A program made the position numbers and the translations under genes. From Erpobdella octoculata (taxonomy: Eukaryota; Annelida; Clitellata; Hirudinida; Erpobdellidae): a stretch of DNA of 64,000 nucleotides. The stretch is from the NCBI GenBank assembly GCA_963978895.1, contig OZ022238.1:29531117-29595116 (forward strand), written 5' to 3'. Positions 53,360-64,000 of this stretch are shown here, piece after piece. Position 1 is the stretch's first letter; every line of letters begins with the position of its first letter. The notes under the pieces were generated by a model. The model worked only from the letters and a program-made list of their open reading frames with translations, made no database searches and had not been told where the DNA came from.

Positions 53360-53625
53360 ACGGGCCGGGCCAAACCTGAAGTCAAGGTGGGACGGGCTGA
53401 AGTTTTTCATCAAGTATATAGAACTTCTAGGCCTGTAAAAACCGGCCGGGCCCATATTAGACGGGCCGTGCTGGGCCAGGAATTTCGGTTTTTGAAACGG
53501 GCTAAAACAAGTTGTCGACGGGCCGAGCCGAGACCTAAAAAATTGATCCATGCAGTACTCTACTATGTATGTATGGTTCAAATTCTCTAATTTCATGCGA
53601 GCGAAGCCGCTACGGGCACTGCTAG
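53360..53625 (+). mobile_element. Helitron-like segment with GGGCCGGGCC modules
   Basis: Repeated GACGGGCCGGGCC-type modules, ending GCGAAGCCGCTACGGGCACT then GCTAG and T. The end matches the spacer of the foldback (29335). The 5' end is not defined. Confidence 0.45.
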
Positions 53626-53801
53626 TACATACATATACACACGACGCACATAGACTAATTAACATAATAAAAGACAATAAAATAAGCTATTTACACAAAT
53701 ATACGTAAGATGTGACATCTACATATTCTACATCTTACAGAACGTCTTATTGCCAGCTTTAATAGAGCATTAGCTGTTAAATATGCCCGCCATGCTACAT
53801 T

Positions 53802-54226
53802 TTCGAGGGTTGACCACTCAAAAAATTCCTCGTACACCCTTGGAATTTACGCAAAAATTCCAAAATACGTAAAATTCTAAAAAAATTCCAAAATTTCTAA
53901 AAAATTCCAAATTACGCAAAAATTCCAAAAAAACGCAAAAATTCCAAAAAACGCAAAAATTCCAAAAAACGCAAAAATTCCAAAAAACGCAAAAATTCAA
54001 AAAAATCCAAAATACGCAAAAATTCGAAAAAAAATCCTTAAAAAAAATTTGGAATTTTTGCTTCTTACACATAAAAGTTCCAAAAAATTACAAATTATTC
54101 CAAAAATAATGAAAAATTCCAAAAAACGCAAACATTCCAAAAAAATTCAAAAATACGCAAACATTCCGAAGGAATTTTTTGGAATTTTTGATTTGAACAG
54201 CCATCTGGACAGTGGTCAACCCCTCG
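53802..54226. mobile_element. MITE with AAAAATTCC arrays
   Basis: Ends are inverted (GAGGGTTGACCACT and AGTGGTCAACCCCTC). The interior repeats AAAAACGCAAAAATTCC about a dozen times, with the orientation inverting near 54040. No ORF. Target duplication unclear. Confidence 0.7.
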
Positions 54227-55440
54227 CTACTTTTCCTGACTTCATTTGGTTTAATCGTACTCTGAATAACAATATTGTTAAAATTAAATTAAAATAATCA
54301 TTTTACAGTTAAAATTACTTCTAGACGAGCAGAAGCTCTGTTCGCAAAATGCTAGTAATTTTTTATTGCATTAATAAATTATATGATTTCACAAACTGTT
54401 TTTTTTTCATTATGTTGCCGATTATTAATAAACATATAGTATTTATACTGTGTCTTCTTTACGGTGAATATGGATGGTTGGATAACTATAGTTCACGCAC
54501 AAATTTAGTTTCACGCCCATATGCTATTTTACTTATGTCCATGGCCAGCAGAACCCACAACTGCGGAAGTCACTATAAGCAATATACTTTTTTCTGCAAT
54601 ATACTTTTTTTGTGTTAATGTCAAAACTAATAACAGTTGTGAAAACTACTAGCTTGGGCTTCAGATTTAGTTTTTTTTAAAGGCATCGTGGTGCTCGTTT
54701 TGTTTTGTTTACAGGAGCTGACAGTTGAAGTTACGCATAATAATTGTTTTTACCTAATATTTTGCTATAAAAAATAACATTATTTTGTAAAATAATTATG
54801 TTTTCAATTTCACAAAACTCAAGTACTGCAGTAATTTTTTTACAAAAACTATTCAAATTTATTTCAAAGCAAACAATACCAAAACAAATAAATATTTTGA
54901 GCTTATTTTAAGAACGTTATTGGTTTGCCAAACAACTACATTTTAAAAAATGGTGAGAATTACAAAGATTACAAAAATATTTCTCCACACAGGCGTATAG
55001 CGAAAATAACAGACCACCGAAGGAGTTGTCATTGAATCTCGTCATCTCCAGTATGTACTAACCAGAGTAACAAACATGACTAACCACGTCGGTGAGCATA
55101 AATTACATTCTGTTCATGGATGACAAGTTTTATTATTTTCTTTAAGCGCACAATGTAAAAATAAATACAAATAACAAACCGTTTTGACGTTGGTCGTCCC
55201 CAATTTGTTTTTCCAGGCGATAGAAATTAACAGAAAATTTAGTTGTGTGCTGGTAATCAAAATATTTGTCTGAATCAAAAATGTTGGGTTTGGTTGCTGC
55301 AATTAATGATTTGGTGCTGGAAGATAAAAATTGTTTAACCCTTGTTCTCGTTGCTTCTGTGAAATGTTTTAGTTTTTGGTTATTAGATTTTTCTAAAAAA
55401 AACCTCTAACATAAAAATAAGTTTTACTTTAATACTACTT
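54227..55440. other. Noncoding DNA downstream of the Ig exon
   Basis: AT-rich, no recognised element; presumably intron of the Ig-domain gene. Confidence 0.4.
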
Positions 55441-55442
55441 AC

Positions 55443-55730
55443 CAATTAGTTGCATGACTTTTTCTTGATTTCCCAGCCAGTTAGCTGCTACGCACTTGTA
55501 ATCTCCAAAATCAGACTGATCTTCAATGGTTATTTTCAAGCTCAATGTTACAACTTGATCTCCTTCCTTATATGCTTCAATTGTGTGTCTGGCTGAGTGT
55601 GTAATTCGGCGTCCATTTCTTTCCCAATAGTTTATGGCTTGTGGAAATGCTGTAATGGTGCATTCGAGTATCGTCTCCTTTCCCAAAACTTGCATGATAC
55701 GATCGTTTGGCATATGAATTTGAGGAATAA
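55443..55730 (-). CDS. Ig-domain exon of a lachesin/DIP/IgLON-type cell-adhesion gene
   Basis: A 288-bp exon bounded by acceptor TTTCTAG|TT and donor G|GTAAGT, both in phase 1, typical for Ig-domain exons. It encodes IPQIHMPNDRIMQVLGKETI, LECTITAFPQAINYWERNGR (first Cys and the core Trp), a LSLKITIEDQSDFGDYKCVA stretch (the D-x-G-x-Y-x-C signature) and NWLGNQE. The hydrophobic I-P-x-I start and ANWLG ending are typical of the third Ig domain in lachesin/DIP/IgLON proteins. It would be an extracellular neuronal recognition module. Neighbouring exons are not visible in the window. Confidence 0.85.
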
Positions 55731-55760
55731 CTAGAAATTGTAAAAATCACTTGTAATTAT

Positions 55761-56814
55761 TAGGGATGGACCAAAACTCGTCTAGGCAACTCGGACTCGG
55801 CCGATTTGGCGGTAGTCGGCAAAACTCGGACGAGGTCAAAAAGGAGTCGCCAAGGCCGAGTTTAAAAAAAATCTCATACGTAATTTAGAATATTACAAAT
55901 ATATGTTAATATATATGTGTGTCTTTAAAAAATATTTTTATTTATTAAATATATAGAGAGATATAAATAATATATATGTGATTTTGGAACTGGTAAGATG
56001 AGATCGCGAATGCTGATGGATTTGAAGGCAAGATATGCTGATAGAGAACAGTCGTTTGTGTGTCATATCAACAAGTAGCGATGACACAGGAGTGCATGCT
56101 AAAAATGGATTTTCGAAAGGCTTTGGCTTGTCCGGCTCGGATTTCATCATCGGATGCAGTGATAGAGATAATCCAGGATGAAAAGATAAATGAACCCCGG
56201 GCAACAGATATCGCCATTAAACCTGCACTCCATGATTATTGGCAGCTGCTAGCACATGAACATCAGTCTAATATAGCAACAAATGACAATAATAACATCC
56301 GATTTCAGATTGAACAAGAAATTCAACAATATTTTGCAAAAGGTCTCAAACCTTGTCCAGAACCACCAGCAATCCCACAAGATCTAATTTTATATTGGAA
56401 ATCAAACAATCACGTGTTTCCGCATCTTGCCGCCGTGGCCCAACGCTTCTTAAGAACACCGCCATCAAGCGTCGACAGTGAATGTCTACCTAGCACTGCA
56501 GGTGATATATGCACTGACAAAAGATTGCGACTTCCTGCTTCAAAACCGCAATGTTGCTTTTCAATAACAATGGCTTGGAGGCACTGGACTTTAACTACTA
56601 ACTTAAATTTTATAGAGCAGCTTCATCTTTTTATATTATATTCATGTAAATAAATTTATTATAATAACGAACGTGTTAGAAAATAAAACCAGATACAATT
56701 ATATATAATTATATATAAACTTAAACTCGGACTCGGTTCTCGGACTCGATGAAAAATGACCCAAAAAATCGGTTTTCGGTATCAGCGCCAAATTTGCTGC
56801 TCGGTCCATCCCTA
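55761..56814 (+). mobile_element. hAT element with CTCGG subterminal repeats
   Basis: Terminal repeats TAGGGATGGACC and GGTCCATCCCTA with ACTCGGACTCGG-like modules at both ends. It lies just upstream of the Ig exon on that gene's strand, so in an intron. The flanking 8-bp sequences do not match well. Confidence 0.78.
56060..56653 (+). pseudogene. hAT transposase C-terminal fragment
   Basis: The frame contains LILYWKSNNHVFPHLAAVAQ, RFLRTPPSSVDSE and AGDICTDKR, the hATC block (W near FP.LA..A.R.L..P.SS..SER). The tail is damaged by frameshift. No catalytic N-terminal half, so non-autonomous. Confidence 0.82.
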
Positions 56815-56815
56815 G

Positions 56816-57432
<617 letters not shown>

Positions 57433-57465
57433 CCCCACAAACGAACCGGAAACAAAGAACATATA

Positions 57466-57466
57466 T

Positions 57467-57546
<80 letters not shown>
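57466..57546. repeat. (TA)n microsatellite
   Basis: About 80 bp of TA, preceded by a second short copy of the LINE-tail segment (acaaacgaaccggaaacaaa at 57435). Confidence 0.97.
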
Positions 57547-57549
<3 letters not shown>

Positions 57550-57640
57550 TCAACTTCAGACTCGAACCCACGACTGTCGGATCGGCAACACCGCCTTGCA
57601 TCATGCCAACTACCTTACCATCTGCGCCACTTCCACCGCC
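57547..57640 (-). mobile_element. tRNA-like SINE head, inverted partner 1
   Basis: Minus strand: A box TGGCGCAGATGGTAAGG and B box GGTTCGAGTCT about 60 nt apart, as in tRNAs with a long variable arm. Near-exact inverted copy of 57738-57835. Confidence 0.65.
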
Positions 57641-57737
57641 AAAAAACAGTGGTTGTTAAGCGCTTTTGTTGGGGTATGTTGAACACAACACTCGACTATG
57701 AATGGGTACGAATCAATGCTCGATAGTATATAAGTTG

Positions 57738-57835
57738 TACGGCGGTGGAAGTGGCGCAGATGGTAAGGTAGTTGGCATGATGCAAGGCGGTGTTGCCGAT
57801 CCGACAGTCGTGGGTTCGAGTCTGAAGTTGAGACA
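57738..57835 (+). mobile_element. tRNA-like SINE head, inverted partner 2
   Basis: GGTGGAAGTGGCGCAGATGG ... GGGTTCGAGTCTGAAGTTGA; plus-strand counterpart of 57547-57640, separated by a spacer of about 100 bp. Confidence 0.65.
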
Positions 57836-57942
57836 TTTATATTTGCGTTATTTCGTGGTGGATTGTACGCCATCCAAGTTTCTGATATATGTGGCTCGTA
57901 AAAACATATCAACGTTATGTTTCCTTATAATATATATAAATA

Positions 57943-59723
57943 TTAGGGATGTCACGGGTAGTACTTTTTGGAGTTTTCGGGTTCGGGTTCGGGTTTATGA
58001 AACTAGAGTTTTCGGGTTCGGGTTCGGGTTCGGGTTTGTGAAACTAGAGTTTTCGGGTTCGGGTTCGGGTTCGGGTTTGTAAAAGTCGAGTTTTCGGGTT
58101 CGGGTTCGGGTTTGTGAAACTCAGGTTCCCGGGTTCGGGTTCGGGTTTGTAGTTTTCCAAAAACGGGTTCGGGTTCGGGTTCGGGTTTGTAGTTTTCCAA
58201 AAACCGGGTTCGGGTTCGGGTTCGGGTACTGGCTTATGATTTCAAATTCGTGGATTGATTTTAAATTGACCAAGTGTATATACATATACAAACGAGAGCG
58301 ATCAATTCATCCATTGGAAATTACACGTATTGAATAAACTCTAACAAGTTAATTTTTTAGCTTTCCAAATAATGTGATTTTTTGGCCGAAGAAGGCTTAA
58401 TTATTTTAGTTCGTTCGCGGCTCGGTGCGGCCAGATAATCAGGCGGATTAGTGGTCTAGCTTACACACTCACCAATAAAATGACCTATTTGTGTTATTTG
58501 TTACGCAAAGGGGATAATACAAAACTTGTATGGCTTGCGATTAGTATAATACGTTACTTCTTAAATTATTGTGATTTGTTATTTTTTTCGCGACTCGGTC
58601 CGGTTGGGTAATCAGGCGGATTAGTGTTCTAGTTTACACATTTGCCAATAAAATGACTGTGACGCATAGATCATTTATAGACTTTGCCAGTTAAAATTTA
58701 GGATTATGCAAGATTATCTTTGTAACAAAGGGTCTTTGTTATATCCGAAAAACTTTGAGTATATGAATGAATAAATATAAGGTTATATAACTGAAGTAAA
58801 TATTTTAGAGTCATGGCTATCCGCGATTTCTTCGACCAAAGGAGGCTTAATTATTTTAGTTCGTTCGCGGCTCGGTCCGGCCTGATAATCAAACGGATTA
58901 GTAGTTTAGTTTACACAATCACTAATAAAATGACGTATTTGTGTTATTTGTTACGCAAAGCTGATAATACAAAACTTCTACGCTCGCGATTAGTATAATA
59001 TGTTACGTCAACAAAACTTGTATGAGTATATGAATGAATAAATATAAGGTTATCCGGGATTTCTTCGACCGAAGGAGGCTTAATTATTTTAGTTCGTTCG
59101 CGGCTTGAAGAAAAAAAAGGTCACTTTAGACGAAGACCCTCTTTTGTGGTGGAAAGATAACAGAACAAACTTTCCAAATTTAGCGGTGATCGCTAAACGC
59201 TACTTGGCGGCCCCAGCTACCAGCGTTCCATCGGAACCGTTGTTCAGTGGTGCTGCAATTATTTATGAGCGCTAAGGAACCGATTATCAGGCAAGACAGC
59301 AGAAAAACTGTTGTTTATGAAGTACAACTTGCCTGAAATCGGTTCCTAATACTATTTCATTTTTAATAAACTTGAAAAGTTATGAAAACTCTGTTTGTGT
59401 TGCTATTTTTAAAACTGGAATAAATATTTATTTACTAAAAAAATTTATTTGTTCACAACTCCGAGTTCGGGTATTAGGCTTATAAATTTTCGGGTTGGAG
59501 TTCGGGTTCGGGTATCAAGTTTTCACATTTTCGGGTTCGAGTTCGGGTTCGGGTAACAAGTTTTCTAATTTTCGGGTTCGGGTTCGGGTTCGGGTATCAA
59601 GTTTTCACATTTTCGGGTTCGGGTTCGGGTATCAAATTTTCACACTTTCGGGTTCGAGTTCGGGTGCGGGTATCAGAAAAAGACCGGGTAGTACCAACTC
59701 GGGTTCGGGTACCCGTGACATCC

Positions 59724-59727
<4 letters not shown>
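57943..59727 (+). mobile_element. hAT-type DNA transposon with GGGTTC subterminal arrays, copy 2
   Basis: Same terminal repeats and interior as 1843-3623, including the internal duplications and the hATC relic (about 59100-59345). The copies differ by scattered substitutions and by the number of GGGTTC units at each end. Confidence 0.87.

Positions 59728-59801
<74 letters not shown>
59728..59801. repeat. (TA)n microsatellite
   Basis: About 75 bp of TA at the right end of the hAT copy. Confidence 0.97.
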
Positions 59802-59804
<3 letters not shown>

Positions 59805-59879
59805 GGGGGTGAGTACTAAAATTCAAAATTGGTAATTGCGTAATAAAAATCAAATTTAGGTCATGTAACAACATTTGAA

Positions 59880-60176
59880 AGCTTCAAGCAAGATTTAGCC
59901 AAATCTATTTTATGTTTTATGGGCTAAAAGAAGTTAGGAAGGAATGAAAAAGAGAAAATGAGCGCGTGCGAGAACGGGAATGAGAGAGCAAGCATGAGCG
60001 AGAACGGGAAAGCGACCGGGAACGGGAGAGCAAATGGGAGCGGAAAAGCGACCGAAAACGGGAAAGCGGCCAGGAACGGAAAAGCGACCGAGAACGGGAA
60101 AGCAAACGGGAGCGGGAAAGCAACCGGAGAAGGAAACCTGAGCGAGAAAGACAAACACTAGAAAAACCTCTAAAAA
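59880..60176 (+). mobile_element. Helitron-family interior with GAAAGCGACCGGGA minisatellite
   Basis: The segment gcttcaagcaagatttagcc is followed by about 12 imperfect 18-bp units (gggaaagcgaccgggaac). Ends CCTCTAAAAAATTAAAAAC without a hairpin or CTAG. Confidence 0.6.
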
Positions 60177-60210
60177 ATTAAAAACTAAATTTTTTTCTCT
60201 ATATCGGTAA

Positions 60211-60487
60211 TCTATATTATAGTAGCCCACGTCACTCACTCACTTAATGATTCTGTCATGATAGATGGGGCGGGAAAGCGACCGGAATCGGGAAAGTGAC
60301 CGGGAGCGGGAAAGCGACCGGGAGCGGGAAAGCGACCGGGAGCGGGAAAGCGACCGGGAGTGGAAGAGCAATCGGGAACGGGAAAGCGACCGCGAGCGGG
60401 AGAGAAAACGGGGAATTAAACGGGAGCTAGAGAAAAACGATAAAAAAACTCTAAAAACCCCCGAGCAACGCCGGGTAACCCCGCTAG
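60211..60487 (+). mobile_element. Complete short non-autonomous Helitron (277 bp)
   Basis: Starts TCTATATTATAGTAGCCCAC after A, contains repeated GGGAAAGCGACCGGGAGC units, and ends with hairpin CCGAGCAACGCCGGG then TAACCCCGCTAG before T. All Helitron terminal hallmarks are present. Its 3' 225 bp match 37226-37407. Confidence 0.85.
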
Positions 60488-60960
60488 TAGTTATATAAAA
60501 CATGCACCTCATGAGTTACAAAATACATGCTCACATTCAACTGAAAGTTTGATTTGCTTGGATGATTCTGGTGGAATTCCATTGTTTGCTATGCATTCAA
60601 ACACATCGTGGCAGTGGCGACTAACGTTTGGAATAATCAAAGTTGATCCAAACGCCCCCGCACCTTATAAATAACAATGGTGCAGTAAGAGTTATATAAA
60701 ACATTTTCGAACAAATGAAGTTAATGCTTTTAAAAAATACACTGAAAGACTATCTAATTCTAGTTTGGCACATAAAGTAGTACAACTCACTTGCTAATAA
60801 AGTTTTAGTACAGGGTGAAGCAAAATGATCTGACAAGTATGTATGTTTATTAAAAGCAAATTAAAACAAATAATCAAAACATTTCTTGTTTTTTAAATGT
60901 GTCTCTGATGCCATTAAATTTTATTTTATTGCAAGTTAATTGTTTGGCTTGAACAAGCGG
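60488..60960. other. Noncoding DNA, nothing recognised
   Basis: No gene or bounded repeat seen. Confidence 0.4.
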
Positions 60961-60974
60961 CATAGCAATTCATT

Positions 60975-61165
60975 GTGGAAAGGTTTAGGAAAAACGAATC
61001 GGTAACTGCATATACTAATCTCATTGCGGGTGATATTGGATGGTCTGCCAAACCACCTGATTTGATCTCATGTGATTTTTTCTCTGGGGTTACCTAAAAT
61101 CAAAGCTATACATTTATAGCTGTTAATAACATGAAAGAATCCGTCGAATTACGAACAACATTTGC
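60975..61165 (+). pseudogene. Mariner-superfamily transposase relic
   Basis: VERFRKNESVT resembles the N-terminal helix-turn-helix of mariner-like transposases, and soon after GWSAKPPDLISCDFF and GLPKIKAI-like text resemble the WPPRSPDLTPCDFFLWGYLK block. Most of the catalytic domain between them is missing. 61166-61580 holds no other recognised feature. Confidence 0.55.
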
Positions 61166-61580
61166 AAATCATTTTACCACACCTTGTACAACTGCAATGC
61201 TAAAATAATTTTTATATTTTGAACATCAAAATAGGTTTAAGTTAGCAAAACCTGTAATCAAATTTTGGAAAACTTATATATTTTAATGAAGAATAATAAC
61301 AATAATAAAAATAGATTGTAAAATGTTATGACTTGTTCATTAAGCTTCAAGTTATTAAATTTTTTATATATTCATCAATGTTTGCTTGCTTGCTTGAGCC
61401 ATGCGCTGATACCTTTTATTTAATTATTCGTATTTTAAGAAAAACCTGACATAACGCAAGAAATAAGTGAACAATAAAGGACTTTGTTGTTACAAAAATT
61501 TTATTTTGCAAATCGGCAGGTTCTAATTTTTGAAATCACAGTCAAAAATTGACCATAGTTTTATGTGAAGGATTGAAGAT

Positions 61581-61773
61581 TGTTATATCTTTATTATAAA
61601 AAAACAACGCAGGTATCTACAACACTTTATTACATCAATAACTAACGAACTAATACGAGCCAGAGCTAGAACGGAAAAGACAAGTATGGCCGCCAACTCG
61701 CAATGATGTGTCCGCGTCTATAGATATAACAATAGACATATAATTTAAATAATTAATGTCCATGGATCTAACA
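61581..61773 (-). repeat. 3' LTR of the gypsy derivative
   Basis: 193 bp, TGTTAGATCC...GATATAACA on the minus strand. The purine tract CTGAAGGGAGG (61784-61774) precedes it and overlaps the pol stop codon. Confidence 0.9.
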
Positions 61774-61780
61774 CCTCCCT

Positions 61781-63751
61781 TCAGTTAGGACTTAGATGAT
61801 ACTTCTTTACTCTTGTATCCATGATGAGCCTCTTTGGTCGTTTGCGAAGTCTGTTGGGTCTCGTTGCCGGGAGCGTGTGATTGTTTCGATCTACCATTGT
61901 GCTTGGCGTATCTATTTTCTGGTTGTTAATCTGTTTCGTAAATGGCAGATCAAACGTGTCGAAAAGTGTGCTGTGATTTTCTATCCTGGGGCGTATCTGA
62001 TTTATGTGTCGTTTGCAAACGATGTTTTCAACCAACACTTGGTACACGACCCGTCCCTCTCTCTTTAAAATTTTACCTGGCACCCAAGGTGGTCGATTTG
62101 GACGAAAATCCCTTACATACACGGTTTCATCTTTATGGAAACTCTTCCGAGGCTCAGCCTCTTTTTCTTTATTTGTTTGGGCGTGTAGTTGTTCTAAAAT
62201 TGTTCTTGGTTTGAACCCCAAGAGATTTTCTGCTGGTGCTTTACCTTGTGGTGCTGCTGGACAGGGTGTTGTTCTATATGTAAACAGGACAATTTGAAGA
62301 GCCTCTGCTGGTGGTTTTTTCAGTGCCCTTTTGAAGGTGTCAACGAAACGTTCTGCCTGGTCATTAGATTGAGGGTGGTATGATAAAAATCGAAGGTGTA
62401 CAATGTTATATTTTGTGCAGAAATCTTCAAAATTTGTGGATGTAAATTGAGTGCCATTGTCGGAAACCAATGTTGTAGGGTAGCCGAATCTGGAAAAGAT
62501 CTTTTGTAGTTCCAGTATTGTTGCTTGTGTTGATGCGCTCTGCATTTCGACTACCTCCGGCCATTTGCTAAAAGAATCTACTAGGATCATACACATCTTA
62601 CCTTCTACTGGTCCTGCAAAGTCCACATGCAGTCTTTCCCATGGCTTGGTTGTTGGAGTCCAGTTGCAAGGAGTTTCATGGCTTGGACTTTTTGCTGCCA
62701 TTTGACATTGGGTGCATCTTCTTACTAACATTTCGATGTCATTGTTTATGCCTTGCCAATACACGTGTTCTCTTGCGAGTGATTTCATTCGACAAATTCC
62801 TGGGTGACCTTTGTGAAGCATCTGTAACACGCGTTCTTGTAAACTGTCAGGAAAAACTATTCTTTCTCCGAACATGATGCATCCATTCTGTATGGATAAT
62901 TCAGATTTCAATGTGCACAACTGGGAAATGTGTTTTGAAGGTTTCTTTGGCCAGCTTCCTGTTTGTAAGTTTTGGTGGATGAGTTGTAGCTTCTCATCGT
63001 TTGTTGTTGCTGTGCAAATCTCTGGGTGACTAACAGGAAGTGCGTTAATAGTTCTTATGAATGACGCATCGACATCTTTGTTTATTTGAGCTATCACTTT
63101 GTCTACCTCTGTTGTGTTCTGATCCGCTATCAGTCGTGATAGTGAATCTGCATGACCAAAGGATGTCGTACTTCTGTATTCAATTTTAAAGTCATATGAT
63201 CTCAATGTGAGGGCCCAGCGTTGGCGACGGTTTGCTCTGAACGTTGGAATTCCTGCCTTATTTCCAAAGACTGCAAGAAGAGGTTTATGGTCGGTCAACA
63301 ATGTGAATAGTCTGCCATATATGTACCTGTAAAATTTTTGAGTTGCAAAAATGATGGCAAGCGCTTCCTTTTCTATTTGGCCATATTTCTTTTCAGCATC
63401 TGTGAGACTGCGACTTGCGTGTGTTATAGCTTTTTCTGATCCGTCGGAATATCTGTGGTAGAGCACTGCTCCTATTCCGTAGTCTGATGCGTCTGCAGCC
63501 AGGACGACACTTTGTTTCTCATCGTAATGTGTTAGTAGGAGATCTGATGTCAAAATCTGCTTCGTTTTGTCAAATGCTTTCTGACATTCTGGTGACCAGT
63601 AGAACTTTGTGTTCTTTTTAAGTAGCTCATCAAGTGGTGCTCTAAGTGAACGCATTTCCGAAACAAATGTTGCATAATAATTTATCAACCCCAAAAATGA
63701 ACGAACTTGAGTGATGTCTTTTGGAATTGGCATATCTTGGATGACCTTCAC
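61781..63751 (-). CDS. Ty3/gypsy pol fragment: end of RT, RNase H, integrase
   Basis: 656 residues without a stop. It begins in the RT connection (IPKDITQVRSFLGLINYYAT), then RNase H (VVLAADASDYGIGAVLYHRY, EKEALAIIFATQKF, LTDHKPLLA, GHADSLSRL), the integrase HHCC finger (HPGICRMKSLAREH...CTQCQ) and the catalytic core with its three acidic residues (HVDFAGP, LVSDNGTQFTS, QSNDQAERFVDTFKRAL), then a YVRDFRPNRPPWVPG C-terminal segment. The RT palm and fingers are missing, so the protein cannot support replication alone. The first codon is GTG at the deletion junction, so no real start exists. Confidence 0.92.
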   Translation of the reverse strand: MKVIQDMPIPKDITQVRSFLGLINYYATFVSEMRSLRAPLDELLKKNTKFYWSPECQKAFDKTKQILTSDLLLTHYDEKQSVVLAADASDYGIGAVLYHRYSDGSEKAITHASRSLTDAEKKYGQIEKEALAIIFATQKFYRYIYGRLFTLLTDHKPLLAVFGNKAGIPTFRANRRQRWALTLRSYDFKIEYRSTTSFGHADSLSRLIADQNTTEVDKVIAQINKDVDASFIRTINALPVSHPEICTATTNDEKLQLIHQNLQTGSWPKKPSKHISQLCTLKSELSIQNGCIMFGERIVFPDSLQERVLQMLHKGHPGICRMKSLAREHVYWQGINNDIEMLVRRCTQCQMAAKSPSHETPCNWTPTTKPWERLHVDFAGPVEGKMCMILVDSFSKWPEVVEMQSASTQATILELQKIFSRFGYPTTLVSDNGTQFTSTNFEDFCTKYNIVHLRFLSYHPQSNDQAERFVDTFKRALKKPPAEALQIVLFTYRTTPCPAAPQGKAPAENLLGFKPRTILEQLHAQTNKEKEAEPRKSFHKDETVYVRDFRPNRPPWVPGKILKREGRVVYQVLVENIVCKRHINQIRPRIENHSTLFDTFDLPFTKQINNQKIDTPSTMVDRNNHTLPATRPNRLRKRPKRLIMDTRVKKYHLSPN

Positions 63752-63878
63752 GAACTAATACGAGCCAGAGCTAGAACGGAAAAGACAAGTATGGCCGCCA
63801 ACTCGCAATGATGTGTCCGCGTCCATAGATATAACAATAGACATATAATTTAAATAATTAATGTCCATGGATCTAACA
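63750..63878 (-). repeat. Truncated 5' LTR of the gypsy derivative
   Basis: 129 bp matching 61645-61773 except for one substitution; the inner 64 bp of the LTR are missing. 63884-64000 beyond it holds nothing recognised. Confidence 0.9.
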
Positions 63879-64000
63879 AAGATGTAAAAAACTTTCAAAT
63901 CAATATAAAAAACAGAGTTTTTATTATAATTGTTTGATTATACAAATTAAATATCGTTTTTTAAAATACCTAAAAACTTACCGTTTAATTCCCCAAAAAA

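Larger units (their letters stand above)
61576..63883 (-). mobile_element. Ty3/gypsy element, internal-deletion derivative with 5-bp target duplication
   Basis: Flanked by AAGAT on both sides (61576-61580, 63879-63883). The 3' LTR is complete (61581-61773); the 5' LTR keeps only its first 129 bp (63750-63878) and is joined directly to the RNase H part of pol. The end of the LTR, primer-binding site, gag, protease and RT are missing. The intact target duplication shows a single integration. Confidence 0.9.

Overview
This window looks like repeat-dominated nuclear DNA of an invertebrate animal. Two host gene pieces anchor it, both on the minus strand and both with consensus splice sites: the first coding exon of an aromatic-L-amino-acid (dopa) decarboxylase (24038-24238) and one phase 1-1 immunoglobulin-domain exon of a lachesin/DIP/IgLON-type cell-adhesion protein (55443-55730). 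TTAGGG-type hexamers occur only inside a small DNA transposon, so they say little about the telomere. A protostome is my best guess; the species cannot be read from the sequence.

Almost everything else is mobile DNA embedded in microsatellites. 1-11.6 kb: SAP-domain gag LTR elements, a 1.8-kb hAT element, and a Penelope-like element (PLE) split by a telomere-repeat-bearing MITE. 11.6-19.2 kb: a 7.6-kb Helitron whose (TATG)n tracts hold two non-LTR retrotransposons with restriction-like endonucleases. 19.2-27.6 kb: PLE and BED-hAT remnants, small Helitrons, SINEs and the decarboxylase exon. 27.7-31.2 kb: a 2.9-kb foldback element between two (TAA)n tracts. 31.5-36.8 kb: PLE, Jockey-superfamily LINE and Ty3/gypsy gag pieces. 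38.0-40.4 kb: an LTR element whose gag and pol remnants flank a captured host non-muscle myosin II rod segment. 40.4-42.4 kb: the 3' end of a PLE with a well-formed hammerhead ribozyme motif. 42.4-47.3 kb: a second, inverted Helitron/LINE composite. 47.98-51.53 kb: a pure 3.5-kb (TGAAA/TTTCA)n array. 51.6-61.2 kb: Helitron helicase, hAT and mariner relics, the Ig exon and a second hAT copy. 61.6-63.9 kb: a deletion derivative of a Ty3/gypsy element with intact target-site duplications.

The recurring theme is use of simple repeats as landing sites. PLEs, SAP-gag LTR elements and hATs abut (TA)n, the endonuclease LINEs sit in (TATG)n, and the foldback sits in (TAA)n. Several elements are recent: the two LINE copies differ by only a few residues and keep open frames, and the two 1.8-kb hAT copies are nearly identical. 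No functional operon-like grouping exists; the host exons lie between nested transposons. All calls come from reading the sequence and from remembered family features; no database search was run.
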